A stretch of 64,000 nucleotides of DNA, from contig JBBMOL010000099.1 in assembly GCA_037954665.1 (NCBI GenBank), positions 1,426,001-1,490,000 on the forward strand, given 5' to 3'. Every line of letters starts with the position of its first letter. Within the stretch, counting starts at the first letter, position 1. The translations under genes and the position numbers were made by a program. The notes under the pieces are model-generated. The model made no database searches. It worked only from the letters and a program-made list of their open reading frames with translations, and was not told the DNA's origin. The stretch comes from Laguncularia racemosa (taxonomy: Eukaryota > Streptophyta > Magnoliopsida > Myrtales > Combretaceae). Below, in pieces: positions 10,647 to 22,113 of the stretch.

Positions 10647-13600
10647 TCAAAGATCATTCAAAACACCCTTCAAAACATCTAGACCTTCAACTGATATACT
10701 CCTCCTTTTTTGGGACTTCGGGATTTCGATTTTAGGAGGTGGATCTGGGGAAAAACAAACTATAACGACAGTTAAATTATCGCATGTATTGCGCTGCAAT
10801 GCCTCCTTAACAAGTGCACTCGAACACTTTTCAGGATCATTGTGTTGCATAAGTCCTTTTCTAACCATGGTAACAGCACACTGGCTGCTCATGACATCCC
10901 AAAGACCATCACAACCAATGATCAAAAACTCATCTTCTTCTGTCAAGATTAGCTCTTCCAAATCGGGTTCGGAACTTAGAGGACATTTTGAACCTTTAGA
11001 GCCTTTGATGTGCCAGTCACCAAGTGCGCGTGCCACTGATAGTTGGCCATTGAGGTAACCATCATATATGACTCCACCTAGCTTCTCAATCCTTAATTTT
11101 TCAGAGATGCAATTCGGTTTGTGATCCTTTGATAGTTCGATTGCTCTTCCCCGTTTCCCTAGCACGGCTCTAGAATCTCCAGCATTAGCTATCAGCATTG
11201 TCCTGAAGAAGTACAACCATTAAAACATCTCTGTCCTACCTATTGATACTAGAACTCAAAGGGACAATGTTTTCAATACTCTAGTCAATAAGTATTAAAT
11301 AAATAAGGTATCTGTGATTGTATTGGTTTTGTTTTTCACCTTCCTAGAATGAGGGCTGTCAAGGCAGTAGTACCAGAGGACTTGTCTAAGCAACCCGCAT
11401 CAGCAAACGCGTGATCAGCCTTGACAAAAGCACTCTTTACAACTTTCTTAATGCCAGCAGGGAAATTAGAGTCCTCAATTATGTACTTGAGGATGTTCTT
11501 TTTGGCAAAAAGTGCTGCGTCAGTACCACCATGTCCATCAAACACCTACAGATGTTCAAAAAGAAAACTTTCTAGAGTACTAAACGAGTATTACATTGTT
11601 ATATCAATAGCATAAAAATGAAGTGAGCAAGGCGAAGGTAGGAAGATAGATGTGCAAAGGTTTACATAATTCAGTCATTATCGCCTTCATCCTTGGTAAA
11701 TACGGCAATTAGTTAAACTAACTGACATTTATTATTAAATTTAGATATGTCATTTACGTTTTAAGTGAGTCAAATAACTACTTCATAACATAAAAATGAA
11801 TCAAGAGATTTATCAACTTTAGATGAGTGCATTTTACTACGAATTTAAGTAAGTCTAGTAAGTCATATTGTAAATATTTATGACTTATTAACACTCTTGA
11901 AATACAATTGACTTATTTGAACCGCTAAACATAGGTATATAGTCTGAGGGTTGAATCTCCTTGAGCAAATTACAATAGGGTATGTTATATTTACTATTTG
12001 AACTTTATTCATTTTTACAATTAACACGTAAAGTTTAAAAATATAAATTTACTATTTCTAAACTAACTTCATTTAGGTAGTTAGTTACAAAATGGAAAAA
12101 ATTAAGTAACTAATTGTAAAAATGAGCAAAATTTAAGCAACTAATTACAAAAATAAGTAATATTTTGATATCAAAATGATACTTTTAAACTTTAAATAGT
12201 TAATTACAAAAATAAGCAAGATTTAAGCACCAAATATGATATTTACCTAATTATAATAACATCCTCTATGAACTATCAAAAGTGCAAACAAATTGGCGAA
12301 TTTCTAAAATATCATAAAATTAACATAAAAAAAAAAAATTCTCTTTGAAGCAAAATCAAGTCGATTTTTTGTATAAAGATATGCTTATATATATATATAC
12401 ATATATATTGAGACCGTTCATCCTTTAATTTGGAGTTTTTCTTGACAACTTTAGCATTCAATATTGGTTAAGTCAAGGATCACCACTTGAAAATAATTGC
12501 ACTGTGCAAGTTGGCGCAGTAGATGGAATTTAATTTATTGGAGTAGAATTATGCAATATCAATATTTTTCAGGAGCCTAGGTGCAGCATCTTCAAAATTT
12601 CGGGTGTCCATAATTTCAGTAGTTTTTAGGCAATGTGGTTGTAATTTATCCAATCTTATTTGGGTAAGTCTTGTGTTTCCCAAAACTAGATTTCTTAAGA
12701 CAGGACAGTAGAGAGAATTCATGGAAGAACATAAGACATACAGCAGGCACTATCGTCATCCAGACATCCAAATACATTAGATGTGCATAAAGCATACACG
12801 TACAAGCAACATGGCTTAAAATCAAACATATCCTTGAAACTATTATCACATACATTGCAAGAAAACTGACATACTTAAGCGAAAGATATATATGATGCTA
12901 ACAGTAACTTACACACCCCATAGAATGCACCAGGAGATGGGATGTCTACAGTTGAACCAACGTGCACATGAAGATTATCCAGACATATGTATTCATCCTC
13001 CATGTACTGCTTAGGCCCTTTTTCTGCACAACTTCCTGACCGGAAAACCGGAAGAAATGTGGATTTCTCATCTGATGGTGATTTCAAGGCGAACGTTCCG
13101 AATTCGGATTCCTGATTGATCGATCATGAGGGAAAAAGAAAAAAAATTGTTTAAATGTTGTATATTCATGTCTATAAAAGCTTAGGGTTATCACAAACAG
13201 AACATAATAGATCATAAAATGAATAATGCTCACCCAGCTTAAATCAACTTTTTCGTGTAATTGAAGTCAGAAAGAGAGAGAAAGCGAGAGAGGAGGAGAA
13301 GAAGGACGAGGGGAAAAAAGTATATGTACTTTCTCGTGAAAGTTCAAATACCTAATATTATATAACGTGTGTTTTTAGATAGACCGAGTTCACATAGACT
13401 TCACGGATAACAATACCCAGTTGCTCATATAGTAGAGCTAGAAACATGGTTCTCACCGATTCATTTAGCCATGCAGAGCTGCTACAATGCCTCATGCCGG
13501 GGAGATTCCTAGGAGGCTTCCCATTTCTTCCATAATGCAAACTCTCCGATATGTCACCATCTTCATCCTCCATGGGAGAACAGTTTCCCATATTATATTT

Positions 13601-13651
13601 TTCACTATCTAAACTAATCATATGAGGTGAAACACCATTTCCTTGAGCCAT
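10647..13651 (-). CDS. PP2C27: Protein phosphatase 2C (PP2C27-like)
   Basis: A Mn/Mg-dependent Ser/Thr phosphatase of 383 residues in four exons on the minus strand: 13,651-13,457, 13,111-12,917, 11,545-11,340 and 11,202-10,647. All introns are GT-AG and every junction keeps frame. Motifs in order: RSGSCAEKGPKQYMED (residues 89-104), VFDGHGG (131-137), SGTTALTALILGR (ending at 199), MLIANAGDSRAVL (from 201), LSKDHKPN (222-229), LSVARALGDWH (from 253), EFLIIGCDGLWDVMSS (from 290) and NTCDNLTVV (from 337). The metal-binding Asp residues (D104, D133, D297, D340) are all present. The N-terminus before residue 85 is low-complexity and probably regulatory. It is most like Arabidopsis At2g33700 (PP2C27/PP2CG1), implicated in salt response; orthology is inferred from remembered similarity, and the close paralogue At3g51470 is an alternative. 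Confidence 0.93.
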
Positions 13652-16600
13652 CTATACACCAGCTTATCAAACAAACTTTAGATATTTCATCCTTACTATA
13701 GATTTAAACATTTTTCTTAGTTGCCCTTATAAATGCATGCATGAATAATCATATAAAGATTTTAATAAAGTAAAATTTGTATTTGAATAAAGCTCAAAAA
13801 ATATATACCTAGATGAGGAAACAGAATGTACATGAAATGGTGGAAATATGCGTGAAAGAAAGAGGGGATAAGAAGGCCGCCATAGAAATGTAGTAGGGAA
13901 GGGAGGACCGATGAGCGGAGAGAGAAGGGGTGTGTAGGTCTAATAGTATGCAACTTTTTCCGATCGATATTCAAGGGGAAAGTGGTGTCAGGACATGTGG
14001 AGTTTTACTTGTGGAACACACATTAACCCCAATTTAACGAGCATCCTTCTTGGATCAATCGTATCTCATTTACTTGCATGCAAGTTTAATTTAATGGAAC
14101 ATGCACGTACACATTGCTTCAAGATGCTAATATTTGATGAGGGACAAATGGTGAAGGCTGTGGGGGTGTGGGGGTGGGGTGGTGATATTGGGTAAAAACA
14201 TATTATTATTATTATTATTATTATTATCATTCAATTGACAAATAAACTCAAAAAGTTGGAAATTGCGATTTGTAAAAGAACCGATTGAACATAAAAAGGT
14301 CCTTGCTTCTTTGGATCTCTCTTACCTTGTCTTAAAAGAGTTCGATTATACCGATAAATATATAATTATGTACACACACGCGCGCGCATATATATATATA
14401 TATTAACTTCTCTATAATATTTTATAATTTATAGTCTAAGGCCATTAAGCAATTACGAGATATATTAGTATTCCATATGCAAGTAGTTTTATGATTATTT
14501 TATACAAGATGAGTTTCAACGAAATGGTATGACTGTACACTTATATTTATGAAATATATGATATTTTAGAAATATTTCGATTATAATATTATATATAACA
14601 CATAAATGCGTATCTACAACACTTAGTTCTATCATTGTAAAAGCATCTATAAACAGAATTTAAAATCGACATAAAATTGTCCTACAATAGTAATAAGGCT
14701 TTAGTATTATTGTTCTAACTATAATTTCACATGACTTAAATTGCAATTTTCCCTATAATTAAACAAGATTTGTGCCATACTAAGATCGACTTACATAAAA
14801 CCTTAGGTCATTCTTTTAATTTTCCTAACAATTATTTATATGTGATATACTAATATCATATATTTATGTAAAGATTTAAGTGACAAATGTTTTTTGAGAT
14901 TATCAATGTAAATATATATCCTTTGTTTTTTGAGTGTGACTCATACCTCAAATATAATGGATTTGTTGCTAAGAGAGAAATGTAGTTGACATAAGTGATG
15001 ACATGAGGGAGTTGGGTATTTAGCAAGATAGAGTTCTATTGTATTATGATCTATCTAGCAAAAAAATCACATATATCAAACAAGGAAGAAACACATCTAT
15101 GTAAGGTTTCACAAGATTAAGGTGTTGATTTTGTCAAGTGAGATATTACTTTTAAAAGATTGGTTTAGAGGAGGATGCAACATAACACATTGACCACATA
15201 GGTTGCTATGGGCAGATTTAAGTATTGCTTGGACTTACTTGAAATCTCAAGGTAATAGGGAAAAGGCATCCATCCCATTAGAGATTCGGCTAGTGTCTAA
15301 CATTTTAGCTAGTGGATATTCCCTAAGGAGGAGATTGCTAATGTATTCTTCATATCCTAGCCTAATGATTTGGTATGATACAGCTTAAAGTTTATAAAAG
15401 TTTGAGACAAAGTCAAAATTAAACCTAGAAATTCCAATTGAGCACATGTTGGTGTGTGCACGTATGTTGAGATACCAAACATAGTTTATTAAGAGCTTAA
15501 TAACATATGATGTCGTGTTCTGGTGTAGTCAATCATCAATGAGGAGTAGCAAACATAATGTCAATGTTATAAATTTCATGATTAAGTGAGTGGTTAAAGG
15601 GAATGAAGGCACAAGATCATTATGTTTGTTCATCCAAGCCATACCTATTAATTGAGGAATAAGGTTCAAAAAAGGCACACATGGAGAAACTTAAGTTAAT
15701 GGGTTACTAGACATAATCCATAATTTAGGGAATGCAACATTTAAGAACCAACATCATGCATTTGCTATTGTGAAGTACTCATAAGCAATATTAACAAATG
15801 AAAGATATGCTAAACTTAATTATCTACTATATAGAGGTTATAGATTCTAGGCTACCTAATGAAAGATAACTAATTAGAAATTGTATATCCTAGTCCATAG
15901 GTATGGCAAAGATCCAATTAATTCAAGATGTGTACATTCATGGTTAGTTTAGATTCTAGAGATCTTTCCTAGAGTATCGATTAACTTAAAGCAAATGGCT
16001 AGACATTCTAAAAGTTTGTACCTAGTGCTGGCACAATCTTCATAAAGAGGACCTAAAGAATCACACATAATAATAAGATATTTTGGAATTAAGTGTGAAA
16101 CATTAGATGCTAGGTAAATCTAGGTCATGCCACCTAGAATTGATTAATTTAATTTTTAGTAATATTTAATCAAAAAGATTAAAGTACTCTAAATAAATCA
16201 ATTAGTTTTAGTTTTAAAGTTAAAATTAATTGAAAGATCAAGGTGCTCCAAAAAATCAAGAAATTAATTATGAGTTGGAATTAGACTAAGATAAATTGGG
16301 AAAAGTCATGTTTGTGAAAATCAATTGATAATAGCACCAAGGCCTTGAGAGGATGTAATGAAAGCATAGACATTATTTTAAGCCTAAGCCTTATGCTTTG
16401 AAGCACATGGGCTCATGTGTGCAGTCGAGCAAGCATGAGAGTGATGTGTTGTTTTAGTTAGCTATGAATGAGAGTATGTGTGACATGAATTAAGAATAAG
16501 AATATAAAGCATACATTTGGACAATAATTCATGAATTCACATTTAATCATTATGTGAGTGGAAGAACTTTTTAGAATCGGGTACATCATTGTCTTCTCCA

Positions 16601-17570
16601 TACCACTTAATTATTGTCTCCTCCTCCCCATGCATCCTCTTATCCATTTTGTTTCTATTAATATTACCTAAATCCTAATTGCTTCTAATTAATTTCTATG
16701 CATTAAACTCTATAGTATAGTACAACAAAATCTAACACCTAGTTAATATACTAGATATTTCAACAAAATTGTGTGAGTAGGTATCTAGAAGATTTATAAT
16801 ATGAAATCTCTAATCAATCTACTCTTAGGTCTATTCTAGTTAATAGAAGCGAAACTAAATCTTAAGTGAGTAAGATTGTGTAAGCTTAAGATTGTTTCCT
16901 CTTTGGTAGTCCAATGGTTGTACATGTTCAATTCATTGAGACTTGGTAGAGTTCTTAAACCATAGAGGTAATGCTTGAAGGTGGCCATGGGTTCTTGTTG
17001 GTGAGATGACTATGGTGTTAAGTATAAGGTTGAGAGGCTGTTGGTTGGTCATATGCATGTGTCACATAATACATCCTAATATTGGCATTTTAATCACATA
17101 CCAATGTGATATTGGTAAGAAAACCTAAACCTAATTAATGTTAGTTACACCATGACATTATGTATATCTATGTTATTATGATATGATAATGTTATGTGAT
17201 TGCCACAATCATGCAATTATGTAGATCATATGAATGGGTTTTAAGTAAATGAAATGATTTTTAAAAAAAATGTTTTTTTAAATGTATGCTTCTCCCTTAC
17301 ATGAAATCCCAACAATATAGTCACCTTAAGTGGAGACATGTGTTGATTAACTTCAACCAATGGTTAATCAGTTAAGGGAAGGAGCCAATTGACCTACAGG
17401 AAAGCTAATCGTCGGGCTTCTATTAACATCTACCATTAGTTAGTGGTGATCAACCAATGGGTCCAAATATGTCTCATTTTACTTCCTAAATTAATTATTC
17501 AAATTATTTCAACCTTACATTATTTTGGCATCTATATATAGATTTGTAGTAAGATTTTATCTCAATGCAC
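13652..17570. other. Intergenic, PP2C upstream region and simple repeats
   Basis: The first 350 bp should hold the PP2C promoter and 5' leader; no clear TATA box was chosen. A G-rich run lies at about 14,156-14,192, followed by a (TTA)n tract at about 14,201-14,226 and an (AC)n-(GC)n-(AT)n compound microsatellite at about 14,373-14,403. From 14.4 to 17.5 kb the DNA is AT-rich and unrecognised; some of it looks like old transposon sequence, but no domain could be read. Confidence 0.5.
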
Positions 17571-17576
17571 ATAATA

Positions 17577-17640
17577 ACACTACAAGGAAATAAAGATTTT
17601 GAGACAAAACATTTGAGATAATAAAAATATCATTACTTCT
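17577..17640 (+). mobile_element. Possible CACTA transposon end
   Basis: CACTACAAGGAAATAAAG, followed by ATTTTGAGACAAAACATTTG, resembles the terminal inverted repeat of plant CACTA elements (CACTACAAGAAAA...). No partner end and no 3-bp target duplication were found, so this is tentative. Confidence 0.25.
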
Positions 17641-18429
17641 TATCATATTTGCAACAAATTTTTATGTACTAAAAAAATGAGGCCTAACCATGCTTCATGG
17701 CATAATAGAGTACGAATCTAAGTCCCTTGGAGATGATAAGATGTTATACATGTTTGTGGCTATAAGTAGATTTGGTTGTATGCATACAATGCATGTGCTT
17801 GAAATTAAAGTATGAAAGATCAACTTACTTATTTGATGTGTTGGTTTCAATTGGATGAATTGATGTTGGGTGCTTGAAATTGTTTAGTCACCCAGAACTT
17901 GACTACTAAAGTAACATAGCTTAAGTATACGAAATGAGACATGCATTGCATCCTTAGAATGCACTAGGCTCCTTCACTAGTCACATGCCTCTAAAGGAGG
18001 TGATAAGGTCATCTTTTTTAGACTTCAAAGCCAAACTAATTAAGGGATAAGAAAGGAGGTTGTGATAAGGTTAGAAAATTGCTCAACTATGTGTTTAGGA
18101 GGATGATTTATATACTATGCACAACTAGGTCCATTGGATGGTCATTGCATCATCTATAACCAAACTTTTTAGAGCCTAGACTAAAGTAGAGTTATTTAGT
18201 GGGTGCACTTGTTTGATTGCATTGCACTGTAATAATGCTTATGAGGTTGAATGATTTTGTGTAGTATAACGCAAATCTCTACCTCTTATGAACATATGGT
18301 GGAATACTTATTTGCATATAAATTTTTTGTAGATTAATTCGCTAGAAATTTTCCAACCCCTTTTCCTACTTTAATTATTATTATTTTTTTACTATATTAT
18401 ATCAATATATGTATTTAGTATTATTATTT

Positions 18430-18558
18430 ATTATATTATGTAAATAAATATATTTAATATTATCATTTTGTTAATTTAATTATTACAGAATAAGTTAAAG
18501 TTAATACATATCATGAATGAATGGAAAATTTAATAGACTTGATGGTAGTCTTTTTTTT

Positions 18559-18589
<31 letters not shown>

Positions 18590-18710
18590 TGGGTGGGGTT
18601 ATGATTTTGAAAACACTAAGGACTCAAATAGAAAGAAAAAAAAAGTTGAAGACTCAAATAAAAAAATAGGTAACAATAAGGACTAAAAGTGTAATTTTCC
18701 ATGAAATAAA
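18430..18710. repeat. Repeat shared with 46.7-47.1 kb
   Basis: About 18,606-18,706 (GATTTTGAAAACACTAAGGA ... AAGGACTAAAA ... AATTTTCC) matches about 46,983-47,088 in the same orientation. About 18,433-18,485 matches about 46,727-46,778 in reverse orientation. The two blocks probably belong to a dispersed AT-rich element. A G26 run lies between the blocks here. Confidence 0.5.
18551..18598 (+). repeat. T12-A-G26 homopolymer run
   Basis: Twelve T, one A, then 26 consecutive G (18,564-18,589), followed by TGGGTGGGG. This is the longest G tract in the window and could form a G-quadruplex. Homopolymer length is also vulnerable to sequencing error. Confidence 0.9.
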
Positions 18711-18779
18711 ATAATAATTAAATACATAACATACATTACAATTGCAAGAAAATAGGATAGGTGAAGTCCCCTACCCTCA

Positions 18780-19180
18780 AGTGCAATAGTATTACTATGT
18801 CCCTAGGCAAGATCCTTAGCACCAGTATTACCAATTCGGGCTCTTTGGTCAAGTCGAGCTTTTACCTAGCCTGGAGCTTAACTTTTCCTCACTTTATAAG
18901 TTCTTAAATGGCCAGTGATCTATGTGGAACACAAACTTCTTTATCAATTAGTTATGTCACCAAAATCTAAATGCTCTTGGCTAAATTGTCTCCTTATGAT
19001 GTACTAAGTAATTCAAATGAAACCTCACTAATCTTCTTATTAAGATATGTGATAGGTCTCTTATGTTGCATCAACACTATGCCACTAATGCAAAAATACT
19101 ATAGAAAATGTAGATAAGTGGCATCCAATGCAAACATCCTTCCTTAACAACCCTATCTTTCATAACTAAGGTAGAAAGCA
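18780..19180 (-). pseudogene. Possible Ty3/gypsy RNase H relic
   Basis: On the minus strand, with many stops, one reads ALDAT, then SGIVLMQHKRPITYLNKKIS and, later, LIDKEVCVPHRSLAI. This resembles the RNase H order DASGxGIGAVLMQxxRPIAYFSxK followed by xKEFVxxxDHxSLK. The match is weak and interrupted, so it is a tentative transposon relic only. Confidence 0.3.
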
Positions 19181-19998
19181 CAATCTGAAGGAGACTTGGC
19201 TCAACACCACGGAATGATAAACAAGACCATGTCCTCTAAACAAGACCATGTCCTCCTCTAACCAAGTTCTTCTCTCTCCTATTTTGACACTCTAATTGAA
19301 TAACTTGAGTAAGAAAAAAATCTAAAGTTAGATTTATCTTTTGATATCGAAGAAGAATCTACACTACAGCATAGTGATATAGTAAATACAGAAATCACAA
19401 CATCCAATTGTTGTAGAAGGAACTTCAAATGACTATATTGCAAGAAGGGACTACATAAAAGGAAATAAACATTTGGGAAGAAGATGAATACAAAGAGTGT
19501 AGATAATAGCTCAATTAAAGAATTAAGGAGAACAATGTCATATTGTGATTTAGTTTTACACAATATTCCAAATGCATGTGCATGGTACTTCTTTAAAACA
19601 AGGGATGATGAAGAAGAAATGGAAGATGATAACAAATTGATAAAGAAGAAGCAATCATTCTAATATATCAAATTCCAATGTTTGGCTCTATTAATAGAAG
19701 AGAACGGAGTAACAATAGTTACATAGATAACGATAAGGATTCTATACTACCAAGGAATACATTATAATAATACTAATAACTATTTCGAAACAAAAATTTC
19801 ATCTCAACCATCTCATCAAACTTTGGAGTGAACCTACAAGACTATAACTAAAACCATACTAAAGAGGCAAAACTAGGAAGCACCAAGCTTTACTAATGTG
19901 CTCAAGGGATCCAATTACAAGTACACAATTGCAATTGAAGAATCAATTAAACAAAAACCCACAATATGGCATGATTCCAAGTGCCTCAAATATGATGT

Positions 19999-20010
19999 GC
20001 TCTAATACCA
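19999..20010 (-). other. Primer-binding site (tRNA-iMet type)
   Basis: On the minus strand TGGTATTAGAGC differs at one base from TGGTATCAGAGC, the usual plant LTR-retrotransposon primer-binding site complementary to initiator tRNA-Met. It lies just inside the LTR-like sequence at 20,018 and above, so the element runs on the minus strand. Confidence 0.6.
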
Positions 20011-20017
20011 AAAATTA

Positions 20018-20850
20018 TGATGTGCCTAACCAATTGGATAGCGAACTCATCAATCAAGTAGTGTGAATAACCAACTCCAACAACAAATGGCGAGTTCATA
20101 TTACTTCACAATTGAAGTCCAATTCACTAATTTGAACACTGAATTGATGCAAGGAACAAGCAAGTGTATAAACTTCAATGGAACAACACGGAAATGAACT
20201 AGAATTCAATCCCAATTTGAAATGATCAAATTTGAAAATAAAGAACCCCAATTCACGTGATAAGAACAAGTAACCAACAAATTGTACTTAGATATTACTC
20301 ACTAAACACAATTTGTAAAACAACAAGAGTAAGATTGATATGACTTACAATCCACCCTAGTTGATTATCGCCACAATTTCACTAAGAAATTGATAAGAGA
20401 TCTTTCTATGCAAAGGACAAACCCTCACAGCACAAATTGTATGATTTTCTCAATTGTCAAAAAGCTTCCTAAAAACCCTAGTTAGCAAGTATTTATACTT
20501 GCTCCAATTAAGGTAAAAATGTACTAAAAATTGCAAAGATGCCACTAAGGTAACCAGTTTTCCAAAGGACAAATTACAAATGCAAAAATAAAATGCTGGT
20601 TCTCATAAGCAACAATTACAAATACAAATGGTCTTCAAGTGGCTGGTTCTTCACTTCAATTGAACAATTTGTGGGCCATTGGATGTGACTCCAAGAATGT
20701 CTCACAAATTGATCATTAATGCATATTATTTGGCCATCCTATAAAACAAATAAATGTACTTGCTAAAGTACAAAATAAAACATTATTAGATAAAATTTGG
20801 CCATATGTAGATGTCTGGGCTCATGCATCCAAATCAAGTTTCCCCATTGC
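20018..20850 (-). mobile_element. LTR of a decayed retrotransposon
   Basis: Placed by the adjoining primer-binding site and by similarity of about 20,320-20,560 (reverse complement) to about 190-430. On the minus strand it contains AGCAAGTATAAATACTTGCT, a TATA-like promoter element with a palindrome around it, and GTGAGGGTTTGTCC. The outer boundary near 20,850 is a guess. The internal region below 19,999 has no readable gag or pol domain. Confidence 0.5.
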
Positions 20851-21087
20851 TAGAACCGTAAAGTGGATTCCCATCATTTACTCTACCAATAACTTATATT
20901 ATTGAGGACAACATGCCTTAACCCCTTCTCTTCTAGATGAGGAGGAAACTATAGCCTTTAAACATGCCACTTTCCCTATTAAGTAGCAACAGAAGCAAAG
21001 TAGGTAATTCAAATAAGAAACCAAACTTTGTGGTATCGAGTAGCTATCTTGTTGATGGAGATGGAACAATGCTCCAATTAATAAAGT

Positions 21088-21260
21088 CAATGAAGATAAT
21101 ATCCTGGAACATTAGGGATGCTAACTCAACTAGGAAGCTAAAAGTAGTGAGGTAGATCATAAATGAGTTTCATCTAGATATGGAAGTACTTTGGGAAACT
21201 AGGATGGATTTAATAGCAGCATATTCTTTATAGTATCAAATTCCTTTTTATGACTTCTTA
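21088..21260 (+). pseudogene. LINE endonuclease N-terminal fragment
   Basis: The frame starting at 21,090 reads MKIISWNIRDANSTRKLKVV, a stop (TAG), then IINEFHLDMEVLWETRMD. MKIISWNIRG...RK...V...I...D...L.ET is the N-terminus of the plant L1-type LINE apurinic endonuclease. Only about 60 codons survive, with no reverse transcriptase behind it. A short hAT element is inserted just downstream at 21,332. Confidence 0.7.
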
Positions 21261-21331
21261 TGCTTAGATGTGGAAGCTTATAGGGGTAGCATTGACATAC
21301 ACTAATACTGTTAATAAAATCTAATTAAAAT

Positions 21332-22113
21332 CAGGGTTGTCAAAATAGAAATTCTACCTAGAATCGTCAAGGGATCCATAAAATTGAATTATAGAATTGA
21401 ATCGTAGAATCATAACTTTTTACAACCTGTGTAAATTAACTTTCAAAAAAATGTAAATATACTTATAGTAGTAAATAAAAAATCAATAATAGGTGATGAA
21501 ACAATAAAATTCATCCAAGATTCCAATTACAACAAAAGTTTAATATAAATAGTTAAGCATAAATCATTATTAAAATATATAAAATTACAATAAAAGTGCC
21601 AATCTAAACCACTACAACATAAATCATTATAATAAAAGTATAAAACTAAAACAAATCATCGGTTGCATTGTTATCACCAAAACTATCATCATCTCTCTCA
21701 TCAACAAAGTTAAAAGATCTTGGATGTAAAGTCAAAGTGAAAAGAGAAGTGAAAAAACATTGAAGCTGTGGTGTTTGAATGGGGGAAAAAGGAGATAAAA
21801 ATCTAAATACGTATGTATTTTCCTATGTTGAATCATGAATCATGACTAGAAGTTACAGAAAAAAGTAATGGAAGTGTGCAATAAACTAATTTAAAAGCCC
21901 ATTAAGTAAGAGCATTAGGCTATTAAGTCAAAAATTCTAAAATACATAAAATCATAGAAAATCCTCACAAAATTGGGATTCAATTGATTCTAAGAATTTA
22001 AATTAGGATTCTACCTAATTTTATTCAATAAGGATTTTGTATAGGGTTTAATTAGGGAAAATCTCATGAAATTATTGAATTGTAGGAGTTGAATCAAGAT
22101 TTTGACAGCCACG
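21332..22113. mobile_element. Internally deleted hAT element (782 bp)
   Basis: Flanked by a perfect 8-bp target duplication ATTAAAAT (21,324-21,331 and 22,114-22,121), the hallmark of hAT insertion. The ends are CAGGGTTGTCAAAAT and, inverted, CGTGGCTGTCAAAATC. Internal sequence at about 21,480-21,700 is similar to about 49,540-49,735 of the 4.4-kb hAT element, including CATCTCTCTCATC near the transposase stop, so this is a deletion derivative of that family. It has no coding capacity. Confidence 0.85.

Noticed and set aside
10612..11058. 148-codon plus-strand ORF
   Set aside because: It lies antisense to the last exon of the PP2C gene; the PP2C reading has clear motifs and this one has none.
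13762..13974. 70-codon ORF upstream of the PP2C start
   Set aside because: It is in the 5' leader/promoter region, out of context with the PP2C protein, and has no known domain.
19279..19635. 118-codon minus-strand Ser-rich ORF
   Set aside because: Low-complexity, in transposon-derived DNA, with no domain.
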